Notes: a model not told the origin generated them from the sequence alone. Shown: positions 18,175-30,654, counted from the first letter of the stretch. The stretch: 64,000 nucleotides of DNA from Melieria omissa (GCA_963971225.1 OZ020269.1:35795264-35859263), one strand, 5' to 3'. A program made the numbers and translations.

Positions 18175-19634
18175 TTAGACTTGTTCGTCCCGAACAAGTA
18201 CCGAGGCTTCGCCGGAGTAAGACGCCAGGCGCTCCAAATGGACTACTTTCAGCCTGGCGTTTCCATTGCAGCAGCGTTGAACCCTGTACACCACGTCATT
18301 AATCCTGGTCACGACTTTGTACGGTCCTTCCCATGACGTTTGAAGCTTTGGAGACAAACCTTTCCTGCGCTGCGGGTTGTAAAGCATTACCAGATCGCCT
18401 TCTTGGAACCCCGCTGTGTTAGCTCGTAGATCATATCTGGCTTTCATCTTATCGCTGACCAGTTGGATACGGTCCCTTATAAACTGGTGGATTTCTTCCA
18501 GCTCCGATCGCTTATTAACTGCGTAATCAGTCTTAGCGCCTTCCGTCGTGCTGACCACTCCGAACTTCAAGTCAGCAGGCAATCTCAGCTCTGTGCCGAA
18601 CACTGCTCGGGCTGGAGTGAGTGATGTCGTATCGTGCGGGGCTGACCTATACGCCATCAAGAACAGCGGAATATGCGTGTCCCAATCCTTTTGGTTCCTG
18701 CCTACTACTTTCCGCAGATATTCCTCCAGTGTTCGATTGAATCGTTCCACCATGCCGTCGGACTGGGGATGCAAAGGACAGGTGCGAGTTTTCCTTATTC
18801 CTAGTAGCTCACACACTTCTTTTAATATAAGAGACTCGAAATTCCGGCCTTGATCCGAGTGCAACTCCAGTGGAACTCCAAATCTGGCCACCCAGTTGTT
18901 TACCAACATTTCCGCGACCGTGGTGGCCTCCTGGTTAGGAATAGGATACACTTCGGGCCATTTGCTGAAATAGTCCATCACCACCAGCACATATTTGTTG
19001 CCTTGAGTGCTAAGTGGGAATGGCCCGGCGACGTCCATGGCAATTCGCTCAAAGGGCGCTCCCATGTTGTACTGCTGCATGCGGCCCCGAGATCTTCTTG
19101 TTGGCCCTTTCGCAGCCGAACATCGATCACAGCTCTTAATCCAATCGGCGACAGACTCCTGGCATCTTACCCAGTAGAATCGCCTTTTTATTTTGGCGAC
19201 AGTTTTTGTGATGCCTAGGTGCCCTCCGCTAGAGTCGTTATGGTATGCCTCGATCACCTCGTTGATCCTGCATTTCGGGACTAAAATTAGGGAATTGCTG
19301 GTCCGGCCATCCTCACTCTCCCACTCGCGGTATAGGCAACCATCAGACAGCCGCAGACTTTGCCACTGCGCCCAGCCTTCGCGATCGGGCTCTCACCGGC
19401 CATCTCCTGCCAGTCTGGACGTGCGCCTTGCTCCTTGCCTTCAATGATTTTTTTAAGATCCGTATCCTCGCGCTGGTCCTTTTGTATCCTCTCCGCAGAC
19501 CACTCCTCCTCTGGCAGAACGCTGACCAATCGTACGTCCACTATCTGCTCTTTGCTTTCGGCTCGCGAACAATGCCTGCATTCGGTTTTGCACGGACGGC
19601 GTGACAAGGCATCGGCATTTCCATGGCTGCTACC
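18175..19634 (-). CDS. Pol linker plus integrase (unit 3), frame-broken
   Basis: Same shared defects, with the TAG at 19635-19637. No unit-specific change seen in this part. Confidence 0.83.
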
Positions 19635-21767
19635 CTAGCGATGCTCTACCGTGTAGTCGTAGCTCTGCAGCCGCTCGATCCACCGCGCCAATTGGCCTTC
19701 CGGATCTTTAAAGTTCAGTAGCCATTTCAATGCCGCATGATCTGTGCGCAGGCGAAACTTTTGCCCATACAGGTATTTATGGAAGTGTTTCACGCATTCC
19801 AGTACTGCGAGCAACTCCCTTCGGGTCACACAGTAGTTGCGTTCAGGCTTTGACAAAATTTTGCTGTAGTACGCTATCACTTGTTCTTGGCCATCTATTA
19901 TCTGTGACAGCACACCGCCAATACTATGCCCACTTGCATCTGTATCCAGCACAAACATCTCTCCAGGAACGGGGAAGGCCAGAATTGGAGCAGTGCACAG
20001 TTTTTCCTTCAGTCGTGCAAAAGCCTGCTCCTGCTCTTCACCCCACGCGAAGGCTTGATTCTTTTTCGTCAGTTTGTGCAAGCTGCCAGCTATGTTCGCA
20101 AATCCTGGAACGAATCTTCGGTAGTATGTGCACAGGCCCAGGAAACTGCGGAGTTCGTGTAGATTGCGTGGCCGGGGCCACTCCTTCACCGCCGTGATCT
20201 TGCCTTCGTCCGTATGTACTCCGCGAGCGGAAACCGTGTGACCCAAATACTTGACCTCTTTTTGAAACAGCGAGCACTTCTTTGGGTTGAGTTTAAGCCC
20301 GGCTTTCTGTATTCGCTCAAATACCTCCTTCAACTTTTCCAGGTGGTCGTCGAAGCTTTTGCCCATCACGATTATGTCGTCGAGGTATACCAGACACGTC
20401 CGCCAATGCAGCCCTTTCAGCACACGCTCCATTAGCCGCTCGAATGTTGCTGGTGCGTTGCAGAGTCCAAACGGCATGCCGGTGAACTGCCACAAACCGT
20501 CGCCAACACTAAAAGCCGTTTTCTCCTTGTCCTGGTCTGCAAGTTCCACCTGGCAATAGCCGCTGCGTAAGTCGAGTGTGGAAAACCACTGTGTGCCTGA
20601 CAGTGTGTCCAGGGTGTCATCGATCCGAGGTAGTGGATAGCTGTCCTTCTTGGTCACGTCATTGAGCTTCCGATAGTCCACACAGAATCGGGTACTGCCA
20701 TCCTTTTTCTTGACTAGCACGACCGGCGAGCACCAAGGACCTGACGAAGGCTCTATGACCTTTTCTGTATGCATGTTTTCAATCAAATTTGCGACCTCTT
20801 CCCTCTTGGCCAGAGGAACTCGTCTTGGCGGTTGGCGGATTGGTTTCGCATTTCCGGTGTCGATGTTGTGCTTCACTATGGCTGTTCTTCCGCCCGCTTC
20901 CGTCGCAAATATTGACCCATAGTGCTGCAGGAGTGACCGCGCCTTCTGTTTCTGCTCGGCTGTCAATTCGCTGCTCCACTGGTTCTGCGGTATGGCGTCC
21001 ATGTTAGAACCGCTTTTCTTACTTCCTCCGGGTGGACTGCTTTCGCAATTGACAACTGCTTCAGCCTCTCTACACTCGCCAATGACCGCATCTTTTTCGA
21101 CATATCTGGGTGTGTTCAGTGGGTTGAGTATCCTTACTGGTATTTTGCCATTTTTGGGTTCCACTAATGTACGTCCGATTATTATGTTGTCGTATCCTTG
21201 TTTTTGCGCTTCTACAACCCACAGCCGGCTTGTCCCATCGTCCTCGTCCACTTTCGCCCACACGATCGCCTCGGAATTCGCTGGTATCTTCTGATGTTGA
21301 CACGAGACAACTCTCCTTACCGCCACGCTTCGCTCATAGCCAGTGTGCAGGGGGAATTCAACGTTGGCATACTTCAGCACATTTTCTTTCAGGTCCAGCG
21401 TAAAACCATGCCTAATCATGAAATCGACGCCGATAATCACGTCGTCCATTATGTCCGCGACGATGAACTCATGTTCCAGGCTGCTGGTGCCGATAGCAAT
21501 TGTTTTTGTTACTTTCCCTCTTACCGGCGCACGCTCGCCAGTCGCAGTCCTCAGCTGTATGCCATGCAGTGGTTCCCAGTTCTTCAGAAGCTTCCTTTTT
21601 ATGATCGAATATGACGCTCCAGTATCCAGTGTCAACACGAACAACTTTCCATCTATCTTTCCTTCAATCGTCAAGCTGCTGGGTTGTCGTTTCAACTGCG
21701 AGACAAGGACGGTGGGGCAGCAGGTTGTGGGGATCAGCTCACGCCCCTTTGGGCTGATCCGTTTTAG
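19635..21767 (-). CDS. Pol PR-RT-RNase H (unit 3)
   Basis: Carries A at 20265 (private to this unit) and A at 20333 (shared with unit 2). The pol protein appears unchanged. Confidence 0.85.
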   Translation of the reverse strand, partial: LKRISPKGRELIPTTCCPTVLVSQLKRQPSSLTIEGKIDGKLFVLTLDTGASYSIIKRKLLKNWEPLHGIQLRTATGERAPVRGKVTKTIAIGTSSLEHEFIVADIMDDVIIGVDFMIRHGFTLDLKENVLKYANVEFPLHTGYERSVAVRRVVSCQHQKIPANSEAIVWAKVDEDDGTSRLWVVEAQKQGYDNIIIGRTLVEPKNGKIPVRILNPLNTPRYVEKDAVIGECREAEAVVNCESSPPGGSKKSGSNMDAIPQNQWSSELTAEQKQKARSLLQHYGSIFATEAGGRTAIVKHNIDTGNAKPIRQPPRRVPLAKREEVANLIENMHTEKVIEPSSGPWCSPVVLVKKKDGSTRFCVDYRKLNDVTKKDSYPLPRIDDTLDTLSGTQWFSTLDLRSGYCQVELADQDKEKTAFSVGDGLWQFTGMPFGLCNAPATFERLMERVLKGLHWRTCLVYLDDIIVMGKSFDDHLEKLKEVFERIQKAGLKLNPKKCSLFQKEVKYLGHTVSARGVHTDEGKITAVKEWPRPRNLHELRSFLGLCTYYRRFVPGFANIAGSLHKLTKKNQAFAWGEEQEQAFARLKEKLCTAPILAFPVPGEMFVLDTDASGHSIGGVLSQIIDGQEQVIAYYSKILSKPERNYCVTRRELLAVLECVKHFHKYLYGQKFRLRTDHAALKWLLNFKDPEGQLARWIERLQSYDYTVEHR

Positions 21768-23182
21768 TTTAACGACTCGTCGTCCTCAGCCCTGCGCTTG
21801 TTGGCTGGGCCTCTACTGTCAGTATTACTCGCTTCAGGCGATTGCGAACGAGAACGGGAACGCCTCTTTCGTTGGCGGCAGTCTCGTGCTATGTGACCCT
21901 GCTTGCCACATGTCCAGCAAACAACCTTAGAGGAGACAACCCGTGGCCTGCCCGGTGTCTCAGAGCTTATGGCCTGGATCGAAATTTCGCTGTCTGGCTG
22001 GATTTGGCGTATCCTTGCAGGTGCATACCGAGTGGCTCCAATCCATGTCGCCTCATATGTCATCGCGCTGGTCACCGTTTCCTTGTATGTCGCCTTGCCC
22101 ATCATCAACGCACTGCGACGTGTCTCGGGGTCATGAAGACCTTCAATGAACGACTCAATCTTCATCCTCTCGAGATCATCAGCCCCGAATTTTGGGTAGC
22201 ACAACTGTACGAGCCGCTCAATATCTGCTGCATATGTCTGCAGCGCCTCGCTGGCTCTCTGCCTGCGGTTCTTCAGCTCACAGTAGTACAGCGTATGGTT
22301 GTGCTCGTTGCTGTACTTCACTGCCAACGCTCTCATGACGGCCTCGTAATCACTTCTCGAACATTCCGGAACTGATTTCATTACCTCAGCCGCAGGACCT
22401 TTCAGCGCCAGAGCCAATCTCCGACCCTTCCTGATATCGGTCCACTGATTTTCCAAAGCAGCTAAGTCGAATTGCAGTTTAAATGTATCGAACGGCGTAG
22501 CACCATCATAAGTAGGCACTTCTGTTCGGGTGGCGAAACTTTCCGGAACCGGCGGCAAACATTCTCGTGGCTGTACTTCTCTAAGCCGCTCGTCGATTTT
22601 TCTGTTTACCGAATCCTCCAGACTGTCAACTCGTTTGTCTAAATGTTCTACTCGCGTCTCCAGGTGCTCAACTTTCACATTAATCCTGTTCGAAATCTCT
22701 TCCACTTTCTGCTCCAAGCGCGCAGAATTTTCCTGAAGCTTGGTTTCCATTCGCTCTGCTACTTCTCGGTTCGTAGTTTCGATTTTTGCCGAAAGTTCCT
22801 GATTCGCGGTTTCCAGTTTCGTTGCCATTTGCGCCGACATTTCGCGATTTTCATTTTCCATTTTGGCTGCCATTTCACGGTTGGAAGTCTCAAACATGCC
22901 TTTAAGTGCAACCATTAACTGGCTCATATCCATTGCTTGTGGTGGCGTAGCCGCTGCAGCTGTACTTTGCATCGACGCAGCACCAGCAGGCGATTCCTCC
23001 ACCTTGGCCGACGCCTCTTGTTCCTGCGTTCCTAACTCGTGTGCAGCCCAATCAATGCCTCTTGATTCACACGCTTCTCGCAAACACAGCTGCAACTCCA
23101 CCTTACCGCCAGCAGTCGGCAAATTCCAGGCAGCCAGCTCCTTCTTCAGCTGGTCAACCTTCAGCAGCTCCAGTTTAACCAT
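21764..23182 (-). CDS. Gag (unit 3), one Arg-to-Cys change
   Basis: A at 23086 turns an Arg of the SAP-like segment into Cys (LQLCLRE instead of LQLRLRE). A at 22928 is shared only with unit 4 and is silent in gag. Confidence 0.87.
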   Translation of the reverse strand: MVKLELLKVDQLKKELAAWNLPTAGGKVELQLCLREACESRGIDWAAHELGTQEQEASAKVEESPAGAASMQSTAAAATPPQAMDMSQLMVALKGMFETSNREMAAKMENENREMSAQMATKLETANQELSAKIETTNREVAERMETKLQENSARLEQKVEEISNRINVKVEHLETRVEHLDKRVDSLEDSVNRKIDERLREVQPRECLPPVPESFATRTEVPTYDGATPFDTFKLQFDLAALENQWTDIRKGRRLALALKGPAAEVMKSVPECSRSDYEAVMRALAVKYSNEHNHTLYYCELKNRRQRASEALQTYAADIERLVQLCYPKFGADDLERMKIESFIEGLHDPETRRSALMMGKATYKETVTSAMTYEATWIGATRYAPARIRQIQPDSEISIQAISSETPGRPRVVSSKVVCWTCGKQGHIARDCRQRKRRSRSRSQSPEASNTDSRGPANKRRAEDDESLN

Positions 23183-23242
23183 GTTTCCGTTTTTATAATT
23201 TTATTTTACTTTCAGTAATACAATCCCACTTCTGACACCAAA

Positions 23243-23673
23243 TGTTACGAAATTCCCCAGTTCGTTATCGACGGTTCGTTTTGATTGTATTTGAAAATAA
23301 AACAACTTCAGTTATCCGGCGCAACGTAGTCAAAACTAGCAATCGCTTTATTTACAGAATTCACACTTCGCTTGTATCTACACTTGTCACCACTTTGCTT
23401 GCTTAACACAGACTCGACCCCTTGCGCTGCCACTGCTGCTTTTATACCACTTTTCTTATCGCGCCGAAGTTTCTTGCAACTTCTAATTGGAAAGCGCTCG
23501 ACCATTCTCGCACAGCCCATTTCGAGAACCATCCCTGCCATATCGGACTATACCAAGCGAATTTATAACAGTTTTGCTGTACTTCACAGTGCATGCCTAA
23601 AAGTATGCTTGGAAAACATTCGTGCGGAGAAGGCATTCCCGTACACTGCGGCACAGAATTTCTCATCGTATCA
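23243..23673 (-). repeat. LTR 4, shared by units 3 and 4
   Basis: 431 bp, same ends and signals as the other LTRs. Confidence 0.9.
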
Positions 23674-23684
23674 CTGCCCATCAC

Positions 23685-25144
23685 TTAGACTTGTTCGTCC
23701 CGAACAAGTACCGAGGCTTCGCCGGAGTAAGACGCCAGGCGCTCCAAATGGACTACTTTCAGCCTGGCGTTTCCATTGCAGCAGCGTTGAACCCTGTACA
23801 CCACGTCATTAATCCTGGTCACGACTTTGTACGGTCCTTCCCATGACGTTTGAAGCTTTGGAGACAAACCTTTCCTGCGCTGCGGGTTGTAAAGCATTAC
23901 CAGATCGCCTTCTTGGAACCCCGCTGTGTTAGCTCGTAGATCATATCTGGCTTTCATCTTATCGCTGACCAGTTGGATACGGTCCCTTATAAACTGGTGG
24001 ATTTCTTCCAGCTCCGATCGCTTATTAACTGCGTAATCAGTCTTAGCGCCTTCCGTCGTGCTGACCACTCCGAACTTCAAGTCAGCAGGCAATCTCAGCT
24101 CTGTGCCGAACACTGCTCGGGCTGGAGTGAGTGATGTCGTATCGTGCGGGGCTGACCTATACGCCATCAAGAACAGCGGAATATGCGTGTCCCAATCCTT
24201 TTGGTTCCTGCCTACTACTTTCCGCAGATATTCCTCCAGTGTTCGATTGAATCGTTCCACCATGCCGTCGGACTGGGGATGCAAAGGACAGGTGCGAGTT
24301 TTCCTTATCCCTAGTAGCTCACACACTTCTTTTAATATAAGAGACTCGAAATTCCGGCCTTGATCCGAGTGCAACTCCAGTGGAACTCCAAATCTGGCCA
24401 CCCAGTTGTTTACCAACATTTCCGCGACCGTGGTGGCCTCCTGGTTAGGAATAGGATACACTTCGGGCCATTTGCTGAAATAGTCCATCACCACCAGCAC
24501 ATATTTGTTGCCTTGAGTGCTAAGTGGGAATGGCCCGGCGACGTCCATGGCAATTCGCTCAAAGGGCGCTCCCATGTTGTACTGCTGCATGCGGCCCCGA
24601 GATCTTCTTGTTGGCCCTTTCGCAGCCGAACATCGATCACAGCTCTTAATCCAATCGGCGACAGACTCCTGGCATCTTACCCAGTAGAATCGCCTTTTTA
24701 TTTTGGCGACAGTTTTTGTGATGCCTAGGTGCCCTCCGCTAGAGTCGTTATGGTATGCCTCGATCACCTCGTTGATCCTGCATTTCGGGACTAAAATTAG
24801 GGAATTGCTGGTCCGGCCATCCTCACTCTCCCACTCGCGGTATAGGCAACCATCAGACAGCCGCAGACTTTGCCACTGCGCCCAGCCTTCGCGATCGGGC
24901 TCTCACCGGCCATCTCCTGCCAGTCTGGACGTGCGCCTTGCTCCTTGCCTTCAATGATTTTTTTAAGATCCGTATCCTCGCGCTGGTCCTTTTGTATCCT
25001 CTCCGCAGACCACTCCTCCTCTGGCAGAACGCTGACCAATCGTACGTCCACTATCTGCTCTTTGCTTTCGGCTCGCGAACAATGCCTGCATTCGGTTTTG
25101 CACGGACGGCGTGACAAGGCATCGGCATTTCCATGGCTGCTACC
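23685..25144 (-). CDS. Pol linker plus integrase (unit 4), frame-broken
   Basis: Carries a private C at 24309 (T in other units), silent in the integrase. The TAG is at 25145-25147. Confidence 0.83.
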
Positions 25145-27277
25145 CTAGCGATGCTCTACCGTGTAGTCGTAGCTCTGCAGCCGCTCGATCCACCGCGCCA
25201 ATTGGCCTTCCGGATCTTTAAAGTTCAGTAGCCATTTCAATGCCGCATGATCTGTGCGCAGGCGAAACTTTTGCCCATACAGGTATTTATGGAAGTGTTT
25301 CACGCATTCCAGTACTGCGAGCAACTCCCTTCGGGTCACACAGTAGTTGCGTTCAGGCTTTGACAAAATTTTGCTGTAGTACGCTATCACTTGTTCTTGG
25401 CCATCTATTATCTGTGACAGCACACCGCCAATACTATGCCCACTTGCATCTGTATCCAGCACAAACATCTCTCCAGGAACGGGGAAGGCCAGAATTGGAG
25501 CAGTGCACAGTTTTTCCTTCAGTCGTGCAAAAGCCTGCTCCTGCTCTTCACCCCACGCGAAGGCTTGATTCTTTTTCGTCAGTTTGTGCAAGCTGCCAGC
25601 TATGTTCGCAAATCCTGGAACGAATCTTCGGTAGTATGTGCACAGGCCCAGGAAACTGCGGAGTTCGTGTAGATTGCGTGGCCGGGGCCACTCCTTCACC
25701 GCCGTGATCTTGCCTTCGTCCGTATGTACTCCGCGAGCGGAAACCGTGTGACCCAAATACTTGACCTCTTTTTGGAACAGCGAGCACTTCTTTGGGTTGA
25801 GTTTAAGCCCGGCTTTCTGTATTCGCTCAAATACCTCCTTCAGCTTTTCCAGGTGGTCGTCGAAGCTTTTGCCCATCACGATTATGTCGTCGAGGTATAC
25901 CAGACACGTCCGCCAATGCAGCCCTTTCAGCACACGCTCCATTAGCCGCTCGAATGTTGCTGGTGCGTTGCAGAGTCCAAACGGCATGCCGGTGAACTGC
26001 CACAAACCGTCGCCAACACTAAAAGCCGTTTTCTCCTTGTCCTGGTCTGCAAGTTCCACCTGGCAATAGCCGCTGCGTAAGTCGAGTGTGGAAAACCACT
26101 GTGTGCCTGACAGTGTGTCCAGGGTGTCATCGATCCGAGGTAGTGGATAGCTGTCCTTCTTGGTCACGTCATTGAGCTTCCGATAGTCCACACAGAATCG
26201 GGTACTGCCATCCTTTTTCTTGACTAGCACGACCGGCGAGCACCAAGGACCTGACGAAGGCTCTATGACCTTTTCTGTATGCATGTTTTCAATCAAATTT
26301 GCGACCTCTTCCCTCTTGGCCAGAGGAACTCGTCTTGGCGGTTGGCGGATTGGTTTCGCATTTCCGGTGTCGATGTTGTGCTTCACTATGGCTGTTCTTC
26401 CGCCCGCTTCCGTCGCAAATATTGACCCATAGTGCTGCAGGAGTGACCGCGCCTTCTGTTTCTGCTCGGCTGTCAATTCGCTGCTCCACTGGTTCTGCGG
26501 TATGGCGTCCATGTTAGAACCGCTTTTCTTACTTCCTCCGGGTGGACTGCTTTCGCAATTGACAACTGCTTCAGCCTCTCTACACTCGCCAATGACCGCA
26601 TCTTTTTCGACATATCTGGGTGTGTTCAGTGGGTTGAGTATCCTTACTGGTATTTTGCCATTTTTGGGTTCCACTAATGTACGTCCGATTATTATGTTGT
26701 CGTATCCTTGTTTTTGCGCTTCTACAACCCACAGCCGGCTTGTCCCATCGTCCTCGTCCACTTTCGCCCACACGATCGCCTCGGAATTCGCTGGTATCTT
26801 CTGATGTTGACACGAGACAACTCTCCTTACCGCCACGCTTCGCTCATAGCCAGTGTGCAGGGGGAATTCAACGTTGGCATACTTCAGCACATTTTCTTTC
26901 AGGTCCAGCGTAAAACCATGCCTAATCATGAAATCGACGCCGATAATCACGTCGTCCATTATGTCCGCGACGATGAACTCATGTTCCAGGCTGCTGGTGC
27001 CGATAGCAATTGTTTTTGTTACTTTCCCTCTTACCGGCGCACGCTCGCCAGTCGCAGTCCTCAGCTGTATGCCATGCAGTGGTTCCCAGTTCTTCAGAAG
27101 CTTCCTTTTTATGATCGAATATGACGCTCCAGTATCCAGTGTCAACACGAACAACTTTCCATCTATCTTTCCTTCAATCGTCAAGCTGCTGGGTTGTCGT
27201 TTCAACTGCGAGACAAGGACGGTGGGGCAGCAGGTTGTGGGGATCAGCTCACGCCCCTTTGGGCTGATCCGTTTTAG
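25145..27277 (-). CDS. Pol PR-RT-RNase H (unit 4)
   Basis: Matches the majority sequence, including G at the site where units 2 and 3 have A. Confidence 0.85.
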   Translation of the reverse strand, partial: LKRISPKGRELIPTTCCPTVLVSQLKRQPSSLTIEGKIDGKLFVLTLDTGASYSIIKRKLLKNWEPLHGIQLRTATGERAPVRGKVTKTIAIGTSSLEHEFIVADIMDDVIIGVDFMIRHGFTLDLKENVLKYANVEFPLHTGYERSVAVRRVVSCQHQKIPANSEAIVWAKVDEDDGTSRLWVVEAQKQGYDNIIIGRTLVEPKNGKIPVRILNPLNTPRYVEKDAVIGECREAEAVVNCESSPPGGSKKSGSNMDAIPQNQWSSELTAEQKQKARSLLQHYGSIFATEAGGRTAIVKHNIDTGNAKPIRQPPRRVPLAKREEVANLIENMHTEKVIEPSSGPWCSPVVLVKKKDGSTRFCVDYRKLNDVTKKDSYPLPRIDDTLDTLSGTQWFSTLDLRSGYCQVELADQDKEKTAFSVGDGLWQFTGMPFGLCNAPATFERLMERVLKGLHWRTCLVYLDDIIVMGKSFDDHLEKLKEVFERIQKAGLKLNPKKCSLFQKEVKYLGHTVSARGVHTDEGKITAVKEWPRPRNLHELRSFLGLCTYYRRFVPGFANIAGSLHKLTKKNQAFAWGEEQEQAFARLKEKLCTAPILAFPVPGEMFVLDTDASGHSIGGVLSQIIDGQEQVIAYYSKILSKPERNYCVTRRELLAVLECVKHFHKYLYGQKFRLRTDHAALKWLLNFKDPEGQLARWIERLQSYDYTVEHR

Positions 27278-28692
27278 TTTAACGACTCGTCGTCCTCAGC
27301 CCTGCGCTTGTTGGCTGGGCCTCTACTGTCAGTATTACTCGCTTCAGGCGATTGCGAACGAGAACGGGAACGCCTCTTTCGTTGGCGGCAGTCTCGTGCT
27401 ATGTGACCCTGCTTGCCACATGTCCAGCAAACAACCTTAGAGGAGACAACCCGTGGCCTGCCCGGTGTCTCAGAGCTTATGGCCTGGATCGAAATTTCGC
27501 TGTCTGGCTGGATTTGGCGTATCCTTGCAGGTGCATACCGAGTGGCTCCAATCCATGTCGCCTCATATGTCATCGCGCTGGTCACCGTTTCCTTGTATGT
27601 CGCCTTGCCCATCATCAACGCACTGCGACGTGTCTCGGGGTCATGAAGACCTTCAATGAACGACTCAATCTTCATCCTCTCGAGATCATCAGCCCCGAAT
27701 TTTGGGTAGCACAACTGTACGAGCCGCTCAATATCTGCTGCATATGTCTGCAGCGCCTCGCTGGCTCTCTGCCTGCGGTTCTTCAGCTCACAGTAGTACA
27801 GCGTATGGTTGTGCTCGTTGCTGTACTTCACTGCCAACGCTCTCATGACGGCCTCGTAATCACTTCTCGAACATTCCGGAACTGATTTCATTACCTCAGC
27901 CGCAGGACCTTTCAGCGCCAGAGCCAATCTCCGACCCTTCCTGATATCGGTCCACTGATTTTCCAAAGCAGCTAAGTCGAATTGCAGTTTAAATGTATCG
28001 AACGGCGTAGCACCATCATAAGTAGGCACTTCTGTTCGGGTGGCGAAACTTTCCGGAACCGGCGGCAAACATTCTCGTGGCTGTACTTCTCTAAGCCGCT
28101 CGTCGATTTTTCTGTTTACCGAATCCTCCAGACTGTCAACTCGTTTGTCTAAATGTTCTACTCGCGTCTCCAGGTGCTCAACTTTCACATTAATCCTGTT
28201 CGAAATCTCTTCCACTTTCTGCTCCAAGCGCGCAGAATTTTCCTGAAGCTTGGTTTCCATTCGCTCTGCTACTTCTCGGTTCGTAGTTTCGATTTTTGCC
28301 GAAAGTTCCTGATTCGCGGTTTCCAGTTTCGTTGCCATTTGCGCCGACATTTCGCGATTTTCATTTTCCATTTTGGCTGCCATTTCACGGTTGGAAGTCT
28401 CAAACATGCCTTTAAGTGCAACCATTAACTGGCTCATATCCATTGCTTGTGGTGGCGTAGCCGCTGCAGCTGTACTTTGCATCGACGCAGCACCAGCAGG
28501 CGATTCCTCCACCTTGGCCGACGCCTCTTGTTCCTGCGTTCCTAACTCGTGTGCAGCCCAATCAATGCCTCTTGATTCACACGCTTCTCGCAAACGCAGC
28601 TGCAACTCCACCTTACCGCCAGCAGTCGGCAAATTCCAGGCAGCCAGCTCCTTCTTCAGCTGGTCAACCTTCAGCAGCTCCAGTTTAACCAT
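27274..28692 (-). CDS. Gag (unit 4)
   Basis: A at 28438 is shared with unit 3 only. The protein is as in unit 1. Confidence 0.87.
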   Translation of the reverse strand: MVKLELLKVDQLKKELAAWNLPTAGGKVELQLRLREACESRGIDWAAHELGTQEQEASAKVEESPAGAASMQSTAAAATPPQAMDMSQLMVALKGMFETSNREMAAKMENENREMSAQMATKLETANQELSAKIETTNREVAERMETKLQENSARLEQKVEEISNRINVKVEHLETRVEHLDKRVDSLEDSVNRKIDERLREVQPRECLPPVPESFATRTEVPTYDGATPFDTFKLQFDLAALENQWTDIRKGRRLALALKGPAAEVMKSVPECSRSDYEAVMRALAVKYSNEHNHTLYYCELKNRRQRASEALQTYAADIERLVQLCYPKFGADDLERMKIESFIEGLHDPETRRSALMMGKATYKETVTSAMTYEATWIGATRYAPARIRQIQPDSEISIQAISSETPGRPRVVSSKVVCWTCGKQGHIARDCRQRKRRSRSRSQSPEASNTDSRGPANKRRAEDDESLN

Positions 28693-28752
28693 GTTTCCGT
28701 TTTTATAATTTTATTTTACTTTCAGTAATACAATCCCACTTCTGACACCAAA

Positions 28753-29183
28753 TGTTACGAAATTCCCCAGTTCGTTATCGACGGTTCGTTTTGATTGTAT
28801 TTGAAAATAAAACAACTTCAGTTATCCGGCGCAACGTAGTCAAAACTAGCAATCGCTTTATTTACAGAATTCACACTTCGCTTGTATCTACACTTGTCAC
28901 CACTTTGCTTGCTTAACACAGACTCGACCCCTTGCGCTGCCACTGCTGCTTTTATACCACTTTTCTTATCGCGCCGAAGTTTCTTGCAACTTCTAATTGG
29001 AAAGCGCTCGACCATTCTCGCACAGCCCATTTCGAGAACCATCCCTGCCATATCGGACTATACCAAGCGAATTTATAACAGTTTTGCTGTACTTCACAGT
29101 GCATGCCTAAAAGTATGCTTGGAAAACATTCGTGCGGAGAAGGCATTCCCGTACACTGCGGCACAGAATTTCTCATCGTATCA
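28753..29183 (-). repeat. LTR 5, shared by units 4 and 5
   Basis: 431 bp, same ends and signals as the other LTRs. Confidence 0.9.
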
Positions 29184-29194
29184 CTGCCCATCAC

Positions 29195-30654
29195 TTAGAC
29201 TTGTTCGTCCCGAACAAGTACCGAGGCTTCGCCGGAGTAAGACGCCAGGCGCTCCAAATGGACTACTTTCAGCCTGGCGTTTCCATTGCAGCAGCGTTGA
29301 ACCCTGTACACCACGTCATTAATCCTGGTCACGACTTTGTACGGTCCTTCCCATGACGTTTGAAGCTTTGGAGACAAACCTTTCCTGCGCTGCGGGTTGT
29401 AAAGCATTACCAGATCGCCTTCTTGGAACCCCGCTGTGTTAGCTCGTAGATCATATCTGGCTTTCATCTTATCGCTGACCAGTTGGATACGGTCCCTTAT
29501 AAACTGGTGGATTTCTTCCAGCTCCGATCGCTTATTAACTGCGTAATCAGTCTTAGCGCCTTCCGTCGTGCTGACCACTCCGAACTTCAAGTCAGCAGGC
29601 AATCTCAGCTCTGTGCCGAACACTGCTCGGGCTGGAGTGAGTGATGTCGTATCGTGCGGGGCTGACCTATACGCCATCAAGAACAGCGGAATATGCGTGT
29701 CCCAATCCTTTTGGTTCCTGCCTACTACTTTCCGCAGATATTCCTCCAGTGTTCGATTGAATCGTTCCACCATGCCGTCGGACTGGGGATGCAAAGGACA
29801 GGTGCGAGTTTTCCTTATTCCTAGTAGCTCACACACTTCTTTTAATATAAGAGACTCGAAATTCCGGCCTTGATCCGAGTGCAACTCCAGTGGAACTCCA
29901 AATCTGGCCACCCAGTTGTTTACCAACATTTCCGCGACCGTGGTGGCCTCCTGGTTAGGAATAGGATACACTTCGGGCCATTTGCTGAAATAGTCCATCA
30001 CCACCAGCACATATTTGTTGCCTTGAGTGCTAAGTGGGAATGGCCCGGCGACGTCCATGGCAATTCGCTCAAAGGGCGCTCCCATGTTGTACTGCTGCAT
30101 GCGGCCCCGAGATCTTCTTGTTGGCCCTTTCGCAGCCGAACATCGATCACAGCTCTTAATCCAATCGGCGACAGACTCCTGGCATCTTACCCAGTAGAAT
30201 CGCCTTTTTATTTTGGCGACAGTTTTTGTGATGCCTAGGTGCCCTCCGCTAGAGTCGTTATGGTATGCCTCGATCACCTCGTTGATCCTGCATTTCGGGA
30301 CTAAAATTAGGGAATTGCTGGTCCGGCCATCCTCACTCTCCCACTCGCGGTATAGGCAACCATCAGACAGCCGCAGACTTTGCCACTGCGCCCAGCCTTC
30401 GCGATCGGGCTCTCACCGGCCATCTCCTGCCAGTCTGGACGTGCGCCTTGCTCCTTGCCTTCAATGATTTTTTTAAGATCCGTATCCTCGCGCTGGTCCT
30501 TTTGTATCCTCTCCGCAGACCACTCCTCCTCTGGCAGAACGCTGACCAATCGTACGTCCACTATCTGCTCTTTGCTTTCGGCTCGCGAACAATGCCTGCA
30601 TTCGGTTTTGCACGGACGGCGTGACAAGGCATCGGCATTTCCATGGCTGCTACC
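29195..30654 (-). CDS. Pol linker plus integrase (unit 5), frame-broken
   Basis: Majority sequence with the shared frame change and the TAG at 30655-30657. Confidence 0.83.
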
